Below, one piece after another: positions 33,181 through 46,370 of a stretch of 64,000 nt of DNA. The first letter of the stretch is position 1. Each line of letters begins with the position of its first letter. The DNA lies in assembly GCF_002878395.1 (NCBI RefSeq), contig NC_061114.1:148371229-148435228 (forward strand). The letters run 5' to 3'. Both the position numbers and the translations under genes were made by a program. The notes under the pieces were generated by a model. It did not search any database, was not told where the DNA came from, and worked only from the letters and a program-made list of their open reading frames with translations. The stretch comes from Capsicum annuum. Its lineage: Eukaryota > Streptophyta > Magnoliopsida > Solanales > Solanaceae.

Positions 33181-35161
33181 AAAGAAGTATATGTTGTGAT
33201 CGATGTTAAATACAGTAACCCAAACCAAGTTGAGGTCCAACCCATAGGGAAAATATTGAACAGTCTTTTAACTTGACAAAATTCATTAGAAATATTGAAA
33301 AGTAAATGGGAGGGATTTGAAATCAACAATAATTAGTAACCAAACTTGAATGCTTGAGTTTGTAAACAATACAAGAAGAACACTAGGACTGTATTACCAC
33401 TGTATTATTAACTCTGTAAATTTCTCATGTTCAACCCACCTATTCTATTTCTCTACATTTATAGTCCACAAGCTATGTATTATCAATTGTCTTGTGAAGG
33501 CATTGATAAATCTCACCCTTTACCTTGTGAGTCTTAGGGTGTCGCCTTATTGCCCCTTGTCTATAACTTCAGTTGAACTTTCACCTATTAAGTTTCAAGT
33601 TGATTAGAAGAGATGGTGGAATTATAAGATTGACATAAATCTCAAATTACTGTCTTAATCCCCTTTTCCTAAAATAAAACTCCCTTGTAAGGATGCTCTT
33701 GAATACATTCAATCCTCAAGCTTCCACAATATCTCTGAGGTCAATTAATATGAAAAAAATTAAGATAGATTCAACCACATTAGAATAGATGAAGCTCCCA
33801 CTTCCTCTATGTAGTTAATTCGCTAGGCTTCCCACAATCCTAGTCAAGTAGATTAATCGGTCATGTTCATGAAATAATCCATGATAATATATAAAGAACA
33901 TATGTAATCAATTACATAATGATGAGGGAAAGGAAATCTGAAGTCTTCAATTAAATACAAAACTCAAAATCTCAAGAACACAATCTCAATGATCAAAGTA
34001 TGCTAAAAGTAATGTAAAAGTTAATAACCTAAATTAAATAACCCTAGGGTATATATAGAATCTCATAATAATTCATAAATCCTAACTAAAATGGAATAGG
34101 AAAAGTATGTCGGGACAAGGTACAACTTGCATAGACTACTCGTAAGGTCTTCTTACGAGTCGTACAGTGCTGGCCATTAAGTACACCAGTAACTAATATT
34201 TTATGGATTCAAGCTTCTATTGACCATATAACTCATCCTCACAAGTTGTAACCATAACTTATGACTCATGGCCTATATTCATCAGCATCTGGGCCTTGTT
34301 CTTCAAGGCTCTTGTACACTGGTTAGTTTATGATTGGTCATTATGAGTCGTTATCAGACTTACGACTCATTTCTTTCCTTGAATTCACCGCTGAATGACT
34401 ACTTGAATTTTTGTTCTCTTTACGATTTCTTGTCACGACCTATAGTGACTACTTATGAGTCGTTCTCATTCTTAACTTAGTTTCTTCAACTTAACTTTGG
34501 TTATTGTTTTGTTCACGAGTAAACCTACGAGTCGTATGATGTGTTGACGACTTATGGGATGACTCATAAGATAGATGGACTTCATCTTTTTCTGATACTT
34601 TTCTTCCAAGGTTCTTTGTACTTATTTTCCTTCAATCAAGTAACAAATACCTCATATCCACAAAAATAACCTTGTGCAACCACAAATTCCTTGTTCTTAG
34701 GCATCAAATGTGTCATTTTTCTATGGTGCATTGATACCTCAACTTATAATGTTTACAAGTCCTCAGGCAAAACAAAAATCAAAACTCTAACAATAACGAT
34801 GCTTAAACAGGAAGATCCTAAGATACCCATGGCAATGACCTTTTAGTTCAGTTATCAATATTTTCTTCCGCATCCTAGTTTTAACTTTTCAAGAACCCAA
34901 CTATGTATATCGACTTGGTACACGGAGTGATAGAAAGGAATCCAATAATGGCATTACATTAATAACACACAACTAGGCATAGCCACAAATCAAATTAACC
35001 AAACAATCTAGAAACCCAACAACATAATCTTTGTACATTCACAATAAAAAAAATCTTATTCACTTAGTTTAGATCACTAATGTTATTCAGGGATATTTTG
35101 AAAGAAGAACTCTCTCACAAAGAAGTATCGGTCGGTGTATACAAAATACCATAGGATTGTG
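33181..35161. other. Unassigned AT-rich stretch between A1 and the N2 array
   Basis: No gene seen. It may include the A1 LTR, since it contains TACGAGTCGTA at 34154-34164 and 34526-34536 and several related words like the A1 spacer, but I found no TG...CA ends or primer site. The last 360 bases have no match that I recognise. Confidence 0.35.
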
Positions 35162-35547
35162 TAATACCCTATATATTTCTAAGCTAGAAAATAAACCATT
35201 GTTCCTACGCATGAAACCTCCTATCCTGTGATTCATGTTTGAGAACATGAGTTAGCATGAGTATACTAGTGATAATAGATCTTATTATTTGTTAAGCATG
35301 ATCATAAGAGTTACTTGGAGTAAGCCAAGCTAAGAACTTTTGAATCCACCAAATTTTCGTGTGTGATTTCACATAGGTTATATTTGAATGAGTATAACTT
35401 TATTTATAGGTGGTCTTTTGGCAGATTTATACCCTTCAAATTGTATACAATTGAATCAGATTTCTATCGATACCAAATTCGCCTAAAACGGATACCCGGT
35501 GAAGAAGTTATGGTGATTTAAAGTTTCAGCAGTGTCATTTAAGTTAG

Positions 35548-35562
35548 TGGCGCGTCGCGCCA
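35548..35562. promoter_or_regulatory. CpG-rich palindrome in N2 LTR A
   Basis: TGGCGCGTCGCGCCA is a perfect palindrome around a central T. The matching site is TGGCGCATCGCGCCA at 41682 in LTR B and TGGTGCATCACGCCA at 46162 in LTR C. It lies about 190 bases upstream of the TATA-like box. Confidence 0.6.
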
Positions 35563-36539
35563 TAAGCCGAAGTGATGTTTTTCAATTTCCAGTGTCTCTC
35601 TATGATCCCACCACATTGTCATGAGTTTCCAGGTCATAAGCAAGTGGCAACACGGTGTCTCCACGTCGTGCCAGGGGTCCAAATTGGGAAATTTTTATAG
35701 AAATTAAAAGGCACATCTAGAGGGGTATTTGGGTCATCTTTCCACCCCTATTTAAGTTCCCAAACACGGAATTAAGCCATTATTTCCCCAAAATATACTC
35801 TTTTTCATCAAAATCCTCTAAAGAACACATTAGGGTTTCAATTTGGGGATTCAAGTTCAAGCAAATTCTTCCATCAAATTCTAAGAATCTCTCCATCAAT
35901 TTTGACTAAATTAAGAACTAAGGTATGCGTGTGTTCATTCATGGACTCCTTTCATCCGTCAAGTACAAGAAACCTATTTTAAACCATATTCCATGCTTGT
36001 TATGTTTTTATTTGATTGTTGATCTTGTTTATGTGTTGAATGATGTCAAGATAGAATCTTTATGGGTTTATATGAAACAAGGATGGCATGTTAATTGAAA
36101 TATATGAACTTTGGGTGATATGGGTTGTTGAATTTATGAATAAACCTATGCCAAAAGTTGTGCATGTAAGGTGTTTGATAAAATCCCTAGAATGATAGAA
36201 TTCATGTCCCATGATTCAATAGTGTTTAAATGACAAGTCCACGTTTTAGGCTCTATAATTTCACATGAATTTCACGTTATTTTTACGTGTTATTGTTGCC
36301 CTATGGAATGAGAATGATATTGAAGCTATGCAAGTATATACAAGTTTTATTCATTCCATTCCATGTATAAAAAGATGAGCATCATGTATGGTATGAAATC
36401 CCCTACTTATGATATTGTGAATTTTTGACTCTACTCTTATGATCAAGTCAGTCATGTGTGTTAGTTTCCTTCCATCGAGTCCTGGGGGTACTTGTTCCTG
36501 AAAAATATAGTTGTGCGCCTAGATTCATTCATGATTTCA

Positions 36540-37640
36540 TGATACTCTTAGTCAATCTATGTTCCATAGAACTCAGTCTATCATATGACTCAGTAAAGTT
36601 TAGTAACTCAATTAGTCTCAGCTAATCTCAGTAATCTCATTACTCAGTGATATCAGAAACGTTAGAAACTTTAGTGTTCTCCATAACTTTAGTAATATCC
36701 ATAACTCAGTACTCTCAAAAATTTCAAAAACTTAATACTCAGTAAGATCAGTGCTCTCATAAACTCAGTTTAGCTCTGTGAAATAATCCCACTAACATCA
36801 ATTCAGTTAATCAGTTCAGTTCAGCAAATCAGTTCATTTTCTTTCAGTTAAGAGTAGGATTCAGCACCGAGTAAACCCAAGGATGGGGACTCACCTGTCC
36901 CAATAAAAGGGTGTGATTCCTAGAAGCAATCCTTGCATACCAGAACTACGTAGCTAGCGTAGGTTGAGATGTCCCTACCCTTAGGGCTAATGTATATCCT
37001 TTGAGATTAACTGATAGTAGGGCAGATAAATGAGCTCTAAAATTGAATAGGGTTTACTCACATGTTGTCTCTATCCATGGCACGGTATTGACACCCTTCC
37101 AGCTGATGTTACAGGTTAGACCCCAACCAGTTTAGTTCTGGGGAATATCAGTTAGATGATTACCTCCCACATTCTAAGTTTCAGTCTCTGTCTCAGTTTC
37201 AGTAATAGAACTCAGATAGTTCTTTAGATTTTGAACTATCAGCTACAGTCACCCAACAATATGGAACTTAGCTAGTTTCACCTTATTCAGGACTGTCAGA
37301 TACAGTGACTCATGTTATCAGTTATACTAGTTATCAGAACTCATATTACCAATATTCATATTCATTGTTATCAGATATAGTCAATCAGATTAATTCTTAA
37401 TAATTAGACTGCCATATATAGTCCACCAGGACAGTTTTTCATAATCAGAGATGTCAGAAATAGTTATTCATGTATCAGTAATATAGTTTCAATCCTTCAG
37501 TATTCAATAATATAGTATCAGCTCCTCACTTATTAGTGACTTATATACCAATATCAGTAAACTTAATCACTCAGTATCTCAGTATCAGTAAGATCAAGTT
37601 GTCAATGTTTAGACTTAGTAGTCAGTACCACCACGAGTTC
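36540..37640 (+). repeat. TCAGT-rich low-complexity middle of N2 LTR A
   Basis: Dense irregular repetition of CTCAGTA, TCAGTT and ATCAGT words, conserved in LTR B (about 42670-43760) and LTR C (about 47050-48150). A purine/pyrimidine strand bias is visible and no frame stays open. Confidence 0.6.
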
Positions 37641-37771
37641 AGTTATAGTTGCTTATGCATGTATGTATTCTCACATTTATATTAGTAAGCATTGATCATG
37701 CATATAACCCTTTACATTTAGCCTACCTCACTTGTATACTCAGTACATTCAGTCATACTGACATATTTTCA

Positions 37772-37885
37772 CTATGGTTCTTTCTCTTATGTTACACTAT
37801 AGGTTCCGAGGCACGAGCTCCAGATAAGCAGTAGATTCTAGTAATAGCAGTCAGAGTTAGAAGTAAATCCTTATCTTTTGAGGAT
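37772..37885 (+). promoter_or_regulatory. Two-hairpin module in N2 LTR A
   Basis: CTATGGT/ACTATAG (37772-37778 with 37796-37802, one G-T pair), 64 bases, then ATCCTT-ATCTTTT-GAGGAT (37867-37885). Compared with other copies the closing G-C pair is A-T here, a compensated change. 343 bases from the LTR end. Confidence 0.6.
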
Positions 37886-38232
37886 ACAATGATTTCATTA
37901 CTATTTTAGTTTTTATTTTATTTCAGTAGTTGGAGGTAGCTGGGCACATGTCTCATCAACTCCTTGTTCAGATAGTTTAGAGGCTTTCCAGACTATAGCA
38001 TGTCAGACAGTTATTTCAAATTTGTTTTGGCATGGTTATACCATTTTCAAAGATTGTTCTTATCGGATGTTTATTCAGTTGAACCTTATGTCTATTCAGT
38101 ACATGCTTTCATATTTTTATGTTATATTATGCAGATACAGGTACAGATATCAGTCATGGGTTAGCTTGTGGTCCTTCAGGGTCAAAAGCACCGTGTAGCA
38201 TTTCGGTTCAGAAAATAGGGGTGTTACCAACT

Positions 38233-38244
38233 TGGTATCAGAGC
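38233..38244 (+). other. Primer binding site, first N2 unit
   Basis: TGGTATCAGAGC, perfect 12/12 match to the Met-tRNA primer site. Confidence 0.95.
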
Positions 38245-38451
38245 CTAAGGTTCAACAGAGTCCTACGAAGTCTGAAAGCTGCATCTAGTAGAGTCTTGTA
38301 CATGCGTGTGTTGTGTACCACACTTATGTGCTGGAGGCTATGTGATGTTTTAGGAATAGTTTCCCTACTTTCATTATTCGTGTCGTTCCAGTGAGCAAAA
38401 GCTCTAATTAATCTCTCAATCTAACTCACTTCTTCCTTTCATTTACAAAAC

Positions 38452-39526
38452 ATGTCTTTAGAAAGGAATAGTGAAAGAAGAACTAACAGTAGGTCAACAC
38501 CTTACCCTTCCAAGCAGATTCCCTGGACGAGCATGTCTCTCATGTAGAATTTACGATTGCATTCACTACTCTAGCCAGTTTAGTTGTAGCTCAGAACGAA
38601 CGGCCAGCTGCTATTTCAGCCGACCCAGAGGCCAACGTTGCTGCATCTAGGATTCTATTTTCATCCGAATGAATCCTCTTTTATTTACCGATTCCAAATT
38701 CAAAGAGGATCCATAGGAGTTCCTCGATCAGGTTCAGAAAGTCACAGACATCATGGGAGTGACTTCAAGTGAGAGTGTAGAGTTATCCACCTATCAGCTA
38801 CAAGTTATATCCTATACATGATTTAAACAGTGAAAGGTAGATAGGGGTACAGATACAAATCCCATATAGTAGGAAGAGTTTGTTACAGCTTTCTTAGATA
38901 GATTCTTTCCCATAGAGAAGGAGGGGGTTAAAGTGTTTTAGAGTTAATGAATCTCAAGCAGGGTACGATGAGCGTAAAAGAATACTCCCTTAAGTTCATC
39001 CAGTTAGCTAGGTATGCTGCCCATGTAGTGGCAGACAGTAGGTCCAGAATGAATAAGTTTATGTCTGGGGTATCAGGTAGAATGGTTAAGGAGTGCTGGA
39101 CGACAATGTTGATTAGTGATATGGACTTGTCTAGGTTGATGGTCTATGCTTAAAAGATTAAGGATCATAATCTTAAAAGGAAAGAAAGAGAAAATAAGAG
39201 GGCTAGAACAGGTAGTTACAGTCCTTCTCAACCGAGGTCAGGGCGTAGTGAGAACAAAGTTCTTACCCATCCTCTTTGCCAGGCTTGTGGTAAGCATCAT
39301 AAGTTTGTATGTTGGGAAAGCAGTGATGTATGCTTTGGGTGTGGCAAGCTAGGCCATAAGATACAAGACTGTAGAGTTATATCACAGAGGGGTAAAGAGC
39401 TGCGTCAGTAAGGTACCAAGAGTGGTCAGCGTCAGAATAGACTACAGCCCCATCATGATCCATAAAGTTTCCCTCACCTAGATTCGGGTATGTTACATAT
39501 TTTACATGTTCATGGTATGCATTGTT
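38452..39526 (+). pseudogene. gag of first N2 unit
   Basis: Starts ATGTCTTTAGAAAGG (MSLERNSERRTNS). After a frameshift near 38510 the core is recovered: NLKQGTMSVKEYSLKFIQLARYA (from 38947), MDLSRLMVYA, then in the next frame a basic stretch and the intact CCHC knuckle CFGCGKLGHKIQDC near 39330-39371. TAG at 38714-38716 replaces the CAG kept in the second unit. The frame ends with GMLHILHVHGMHC, a remnant of the protease start, and a stop. No protease or RT follows. Confidence 0.85.
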
Positions 39527-41280
39527 AGATCTGTTCCTCTCATTCGATCTTATGTTTTAACTTGAGTTAGTTAGTAAAATCAGCAAGTCAATTTAAAAAT
39601 CGAGCAGTTAGATTTGTATGGTTTGTTTTCTCATCTTTGTATCTATTCATGCTATCCAAAATCTCAGAGAAAGAAACTCTTCCAAGGTAGAACCTCCTAG
39701 TAGTTGCAAGTTCAGTTCAGCTCATATATTATGCATTAGTTTCAAACTCCCGAAGTTCAGTTAATCGAACCTAGCATTCTATCCCAATTTAGTAATCAGG
39801 CCCTAAAACTCAGTTCAGTCTTAAATTCGCTATGCCATAGTATGCAACAATCATTTTCTCTCTTATTTGTCATTACCTCAGTTTACCAAATCTTACAGAA
39901 TCATATTACATGCGTAGTACTTTATTTTTAAGTAATACTGTCTCCATGAATCCATGCTCAGTTACCTCATGGTACTTAGTTAATCCTTACGTCTTATGTA
40001 CAATATTCGATTGTCTTAGTTCAGTTATTCTAACTAAGTTTAGTTTAGTCTTACATGAACAATGTTCAGTTATTAGCATAAGTTAGTCAGTCTAGCCAGA
40101 AAATCAGTTTAACAGATATGCAATCAAATTTGGTTGGGGTTGTTCTTCGGTCATTCCATCTAGCCATACTAACGAACATCTCGAGGATGTAACCATAGCT
40201 AAGATAGAGCATACTAGTAAATTCAAGATCAGCTTAATTTATGTATCATGTCTTAGACACGGATTCCAGACACTTAGTCACAATGCAGTCTTACATACCC
40301 AATATTTAGTTCTAATATTAGTCCCAATTACAATCTTAGTTAGGATGTATTTTTCAGTCCAGAAATCACCTCAGTTTATGTGTCATGCCTTAGTTTTAGA
40401 TCTCAGATAATCAGTCATGATTTCGTACCTAGGTGTCTTGTGCATCACCTTAACTTCCTCAATATCTCAGAAAAGTTAGCCCAGTACCTTCAAGGGACAT
40501 AGTGTCCCAAGGGGGAAATACACTATAGCCCTCGAACTTCATGATTTAAACATGTCATTTTCTTTGATTAATTTACCTTAAAGGAAGTGTTACTTATGAG
40601 CGGACCCTCTAACTCAAAAACTCAATAGTAAGCCATGTGCTCAATATCTTCATTTAGTTCACGATACTCTATCCATGTCACATAATACAGACTCAATTCA
40701 GTTTACACATCATATTCAAAACTCAATTATGTTCTCATGTTCCCTCTCATGCATATTGAGTGATTAATCTTAGACTCATCAGTATTTTCAATTCAAGGTA
40801 AAAGTCTTCTTTGAGCTTACTTATTCTCATGATCAGGTTTCAATACCAAACTTGGTATTCAGTTCCATGCTCCGTTTTTAGTTCAAACTTGGTATCTTTA
40901 CCATTGTATGTTCAATCATATGTTCATGAGTCAGTTTAGTCATTTACCCACGCATCAGCTATGCGTGATCAATATATCAGTACTTTTAATCACACATTCA
41001 TGTATCATGTCAGTCATATAATCATGCATCAGATATACATTGATTCAGCTTATCAATCTCTACATCAGATATGCCTTTTGATTCTGAGAAACATAGTTCA
41101 TCAAAACACTCAGTCCTTCATTCATAAATCAACTACCCATACATCAGATATGCAAGTTTAGTATGAATGATTTTATTTTTGATGTTAGTCGTGAGATTAT
41201 GTTTCAATCATTCATGTCCAGCTCATGTTTAGCTTATTATATCCCCTCTCAGTCAGTCTCATTCGAGGATGACTGTTCCC
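39527..41280 (+). other. Post-gag noncoding interior of first N2 unit
   Basis: AT-rich, with many CAGTT/TCAGT words similar to those in the N2 LTR. No pol motif in either strand. Its beginning (TGCATTGTTAGATC) is shared with N1, its first 500 bases with the second N2 unit. Confidence 0.7.
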
Positions 41281-41293
41281 AAGGGAAAGATAT
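41278..41293 (+). other. Polypurine tract, first N2 unit
   Basis: CCCAAGGGAAAGATAT lies just before LTR B; purine-rich GGGAAAGA is the probable primer. Weaker than in N1. Confidence 0.55.
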
Positions 41294-44200
41294 TATAATA
41301 CCCCGTATATTTCTAAGCTAGAAAAAGAACCATTATTCCTATGCATGAAACCTCCTATCCTGTGATTCATATTTGGGTACATGATTTAGGATAGGTATCC
41401 TAGTGATAATATACCTTATTATGTGTTAATCATGTTCATAAGAGTCACTTGGAGTAAGCCAAGCTAAGAACTTTTGAATCCACCAAATTTTCGTGTATGA
41501 TTTCACATAGGTCATCTTTAAACGAGAATAACTTGGTTTATAGGAGTTATTGTGGTATATTAATACCCTCTAAATTGTATATAATTTAATAAGCTTTCCT
41601 TCGATACTAAATTTACCTAAAACTGACACCCGATGAAGAAGTTATGGCGATTTAAAGTTTCAGCAGTGTCATTTAAGTCAGTGGCGCATCGCGCCATAAG
41701 CCAAAATGACATTTGTCAATTTCCAGTGTCTATCTGTGATTCCATTATATTGCAGTGAGTTTCTAGTTGATAAAAAAAGTAGCAATGCGATGTCTCCACA
41801 TCATGCCACGGGCCTAAATTGGGAAATTTTTACAGAAATTAAAAGGCGCATCTAAAAGGGTATTTGGGTCATCTTCCCCCTCCTATACAAGATCTCAAAC
41901 ACGGAATTAAGCCATTATTTCCCAAAAACATACTCTCTTTCATCAAAATCCTATCAAGAACACATTAGGGTTTCAATTGGGGGATTCAAGTTCAAGCAAA
42001 TTCTACCATCAAATTCCAAGAATCTCTTCGTCAATCTTCACTAAATCAAGAACTAAGTTATGCGTGTGTTCATTCATGGACTCCTTTCATACATGAAGTC
42101 CAAGAACCCTATTTTAAAATATATGCCATTCTTGTTATGTTTTGATTTGATTGTTGATCTTTTTTATGTGTTGAATGATGTCAAGATAGAATCTTTATGG
42201 GTTTGTATGAAACCAGGATGGCATATTAGTTGAAATATATGAACTTTGGGTGATATAGGTTGTTGAATTCATGAATAAACCTATGCCAAAAGTGGTACAT
42301 GTACGGTTTTTGATAAAATTCCTAGGATGATAGAATTCATGTCCCATGATTCAATAGTCCTTAAATGATAAGTCCACGTTCTATGCTCTATGATTTCACA
42401 TGAATTTCACGTTATTGTTATGTGTTATTGTTGTGATATGGAATGAGCATGCTATTGAAGCTATGCAAGTATATATAAGTTTTTATGCATTCCATTCCAT
42501 GTATAAGAAGTTGAGCATCGTGTATAGTATGAAATCTCCAACTTATGATATTATGAATTCTTGACTCTACTTTTATGATCAAGTTGGTCATGTGTATCAG
42601 TTTTCTTCCATCGAGTCCTAAGGGTACTTGTACAAGAAAAATATAGTTGTGTGCCCAGATCCATGTCATGATTTTATGATACTCTCAGTCAAGCCATGTT
42701 TCATCGAACTTAGTATGTCATGTGACTCAGGAAAGTTCAGTAACTCAGTTAATCTCAGCTAATCTCAGGAATCTCAGTACTCAGTGCTATCGGAAACTTT
42801 AGAAATTCTAGTGTTCTCTATAACTTCAGTAATCTCCATAATTCAGTACTCTCAAAAATTTCAAGAACTCAATACTTAGTAAGATCAATACTCTCATAAA
42901 CTCAGTTTAGCTCTGCGAAACAATCCCCCTAACATCAGTTCAGCTAATCAGTTCAGTTTAGCTAATTATGTCATTGTCTTTCAGTTCGGAGTAGGATTCA
43001 GCACCGAGTGAACCCAGGATGGGGACTCACCTATCACAGTCAGAGGGTGTGATTCCTACAAGCAATCCTTGCATTCCAGAACTACGTCTCCGGCGTAGGT
43101 TGAGATGTCCCTACCCATAGGGATAATGCATATCCATTGAGTTTAACTGATAGTAGGGCAGACAGAATGAGTTACAAAATAGAATAAGGTTTACTCACAT
43201 GTTATGTCTACCCATGGTAAGGTATTGACACCCTTCCAGCTGGGGTTACAGATTAGACCCCAACCAGTTTAGTTATGGGGCATGTCGGTTAGATGATTAT
43301 CTCCCACAGTCTCAGTTTCATTCTCGGTCTCAGTTTCAGTAATAGAACTCAAATAGTTCTTTAGACTTCAGACTATCATTTACAGTCACCCAACAATAAG
43401 GAACTCAGCTAGTTTTACCTTATTCAGGACTGTCAGATATAGTCACTCATGTTGTCAGTTATACTAGTTATCAGAGCTCATATTACCAGTATTCACATTC
43501 ATGGTTGTCAGATACAGTCAACCAAATTAATTCTTTATAATTAGACTGCCAGACACAGTCCACCAGGATAGTTCTTCATAATCAGAGCTGTTAGAAATAG
43601 TTATTCATGTATCAATAATATCATTTCAATCCTTCAGTATTTAATAATATAGTATCAGCTCCTCACTTATTAGTAACTTATATATCAATATCAATAAACT
43701 TAAATCACTCAGTATCTCAATATCAGTAAGCTCATGTTGTCAGTGTTCAGACTCAGTAGTCAGTATCACCATGAGTTTAGATATAGTTGCTTATGCATGT
43801 ATGTATTCTCACATTCATATTAGTCAGCATTGTTCATGACTATAACACTTTGCATTTAGCCTACCTCTCTTGTATACTCAGTATATTCAGTCATACTAAC
43901 GCATTTGCACTATGGTGCTTTCTTTTATATTACACCATAGGTTCAGAGGCATGAGCTCCAGATCAGTAGTAGATTCCTGTAACAGCAGTCAGAGTAAGAA
44001 GTAAGTCCTCATCTTTCAAGGACACGATGATTTCATTACTATTTTAGTTTTTATTTTATTTCAATAGTAGGAGTTAGTTGGGGACATGTCCTATCAACTC
44101 TTTATTCAGATAGTTTAGAGGCTTTCCAGACTATAGCATGTCAGACAGTTATTTCAAATTTGTTTTGGTATGGTTATACAATTTTCAGACATTATTCTTA

Positions 44201-44366
44201 TCAGATGTTTATTCAGTTGAACCTTATAGCCATTCAGTACATGTTTATGCATTTTTATGTTATATTATGCAGTATTCAGGTGCAAATATCAGTCATGGAT
44301 TAGTTTGTGGTCCTTCAAGGTCATAAGCACCGTGTAGCATTCTAATTTAGAAAATTAGGGTGTTAC
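41294..44366 (+). repeat. N2 LTR B
   Basis: Starts TATAATACCCC (G to A at base two) and ends GGGTGTTACA, 3073 bases, colinear with LTR A. Internal sequence lies on both sides. Confidence 0.95.
43910..44023 (+). promoter_or_regulatory. Two-hairpin module in N2 LTR B
   Basis: CTATGGTG/CACCATAG, a perfect 8-bp stem (43910-43917 with 43933-43940), 64 bases, then GTCCTC-ATCTTTC-AAGGAC (44005-44023) with one inner mismatch. 343 bases from the LTR end. Confidence 0.65.
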
Positions 44367-44371
44367 AAACT

Positions 44372-44383
44372 CTGTATCAGAGC
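44372..44383 (+). other. Primer binding site, second N2 unit
   Basis: CTGTATCAGAGC, 10 of 12 bases of the Met-tRNA primer site. Confidence 0.85.
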
Positions 44384-44590
44384 CTAAGGTTCAATAGAAT
44401 CCTAGGAAGTCAGAAAGACACATCTAGTAGAGTCTTATACATGTGTGTGTTGTGCACCACACTTATGAGCAGGAGGCTATGAGATATTTTAGGAATAGTT
44501 TCCCTTCTTTCATTATTCATGTCGTGCCAGTGAGCAAAAGCTCTAATTAATCTCTCAATCTAATTCACTTCTTCCTTTGATTTACAGAAC

Positions 44591-45665
44591 ATGTCTTTAG
44601 AAAGGACTAGTGAAAGAAGAACCAATAGTCAGTCAACACCTCAGCCTGTCCAAGCAGATTCCCTGGACGAGCATGTCTCTCATGCAGAATTCAGGATGGC
44701 ATTAACTACTCTATCCAGTTCATTTATAGCTCAAAATGAACGGCCAAATGCTATTCCGATCGAACCAGAGGACAATATTGCTGCATCTAGGATTCAAGAT
44801 TTAACCCGAATGAATCCTCTTCTTTTTACCGATTCCAAATCCGAAGAGGATCCACAGGAGTTACTCGATTAGGTTTAGAAAGTCATAGACATCATGGGAG
44901 TGACTTCCAGTGAAAGTGTAGATTTAGCCGTCTATTAGGTATAAGATTTAACCCATACATGGTTTAAACAAACGAAGGTAGATAGGGGTACAGATACAGA
45001 GCCCATAGAGTGGGAAAAGTTTGCTATAAATTCTTAGATAAGTTCTTTCCCATAGAGCAGAAGGAGGCTAAAGTGTTAGAGTTAATCAATCTCAGGCAGG
45101 GTACGATGAGCATAAAATAATACTCACTTAAGTTCACCCAGTTAGCTAGGTATGCTCCCCATGTAGTGGTAGACAGTAGGTCCAGAATGAATAAGTTTGT
45201 GTCTAGGGTATCAAGTAGAGTGGTTAAGGAGTGCTGGATGGCAATGTTGATTAATAATATAGACTTGTCTGGGTTGATGGTCTATGCTCAAAATATTGAG
45301 GATCATAAGCTTATACAGAAAGACAGAGAAAATAAGAGGGCTAGGACAGGTAGTTACAATCCTTCTCAGCCGAGGTCAGGGGGTAGAGAGAACAAAGTTC
45401 TTACCCATCCTCTTTGTCAGGCTTATGGTAAGTGTCATAAGCGTGTGCGTAGGGAAGCCAGTGATGTATGCTTTGGGTGTGGCAAGCTAGGCCATAATAT
45501 ACAAGACTGTAGAGTTATATCGCAGAGAGGTGAGGAGCTACATCAGCAAAGTACCAAGAGTGGTCAGCGTCAGAATAGACTCCAGACCCGTCATGATCCA
45601 GAAAGTTTCCCTAACCTACATTTGGGTATGTTACACATTTTTCATGTTTATGGTATGCATTGTTA
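44591..45665 (+). pseudogene. gag of second N2 unit
   Basis: ATGTCTTTAGAAAGG opens a 93-residue stretch with MSLERTSERRTNSQ, a Gln/Pro patch, and RMNPLLFTDSKSEEDPQELLD. Two TAG codons at 44870-44872 and 44876-44878 replace the CAG codons of the first unit. The core resumes at 45166 (DSRSRMNKFVS) and runs through a basic segment to the knuckle CFGCGKLGHNIQDC near 45470-45511, ending MLHIFHVYGMHC and a stop. The long open piece 45166-45666 is the best preserved gag 3' half in the window. No pol follows. Confidence 0.85.
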
Positions 45666-45666
45666 G

Positions 45667-46150
45667 ATCTCTTCCTCTCATTAGAGCTTATTTTTCAACA
45701 TGAGTTAGTTAGTAAAATCAGCAAGTCAGTTTAGAAATCGAGCAGTCAGATTTGTATGGTTTGTTTTCTCATCCTTTCCTCTATTCATGCTATCCAAAAT
45801 CTCAGAGAATGTAACTATTCTAGGGTAGAACCTCCTAGTAGTTGCAAGTTCAGTTCAGCTCATGTATCATGCATTAGTTTCAGACTCTCGAAGTTTAGTT
45901 AACTGAACCCAACATTCTATCCCAGTTTAGTAATCAGGCCCTAAAACTCATTTCAATTTCAGATTCGCTATGCCATAGTATGCAACTATTAATTTCTATC
46001 TTACTTATCAGTACCTCAGTTTACCAAATCTTTTGGAATCATATTAGACGCGTAGTACTTTATTTTCAACTAATACAGTCTCCATGAATCCATGCTCAAT
46101 TACCTCATGGTAGTCAGTTAATCCTTACATCCTATGTACAATATTCGATA
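45667..46150 (+). other. Post-gag interior of second N2 unit, truncated
   Basis: Colinear with 39530-40015. At about 46150 it jumps into LTR sequence, so roughly 1.27 kb of interior and the start of LTR C are deleted. Confidence 0.8.
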
Positions 46151-46362
46151 GTCTCAGTCAGTGGTGCATCACGCCATAAGTCAAAATGACGTTTGTCAAT
46201 TTCTGGTGTCTCTCCGTGATTCCACCGCATTGCGGTGAGTGTCCAGGTCATAAATAAGTGGCAATGTGATGTCTCCGCATCGCACCTAGTGCCCAAATTA
46301 GGAAATTTTTATAGAAATTAAAAGGCACATCTAGAGGGGTATTTGGGTCATCTTCCCAACCC

Positions 46363-46370
46363 TATATAAG
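46363..46370 (+). promoter_or_regulatory. TATA box of N2 LTR C
   Basis: CCTATATAAGCTCC, at the place of TATTTAAG (35749) in LTR A and TATACAAG in LTR B (near 41884). Confidence 0.6.

Larger units (their letters stand above)
35162..38228 (+). repeat. N2 LTR A
   Basis: Starts TGTAATACCC and ends GGGGTGTTACC, 3067 bases. Its ends match the TGTAAY.CCCC/GGGG..TTACA pattern of N1 and P1. Contains a TATA-like TATTTAAG at 35749, a long TCAGT-rich middle and the two-hairpin module. Confidence 0.95.

Noticed and set aside
33350..33607. 85-residue plus-strand open frame
   Set aside because: Low-complexity hydrophobic text in an unassigned AT-rich stretch; nothing supports coding.
38233..38244. tRNA gene suggested by Met-tRNA-like sequence next to LTRs
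   Set aside because: Only the 12-base primer site is present; no cloverleaf.
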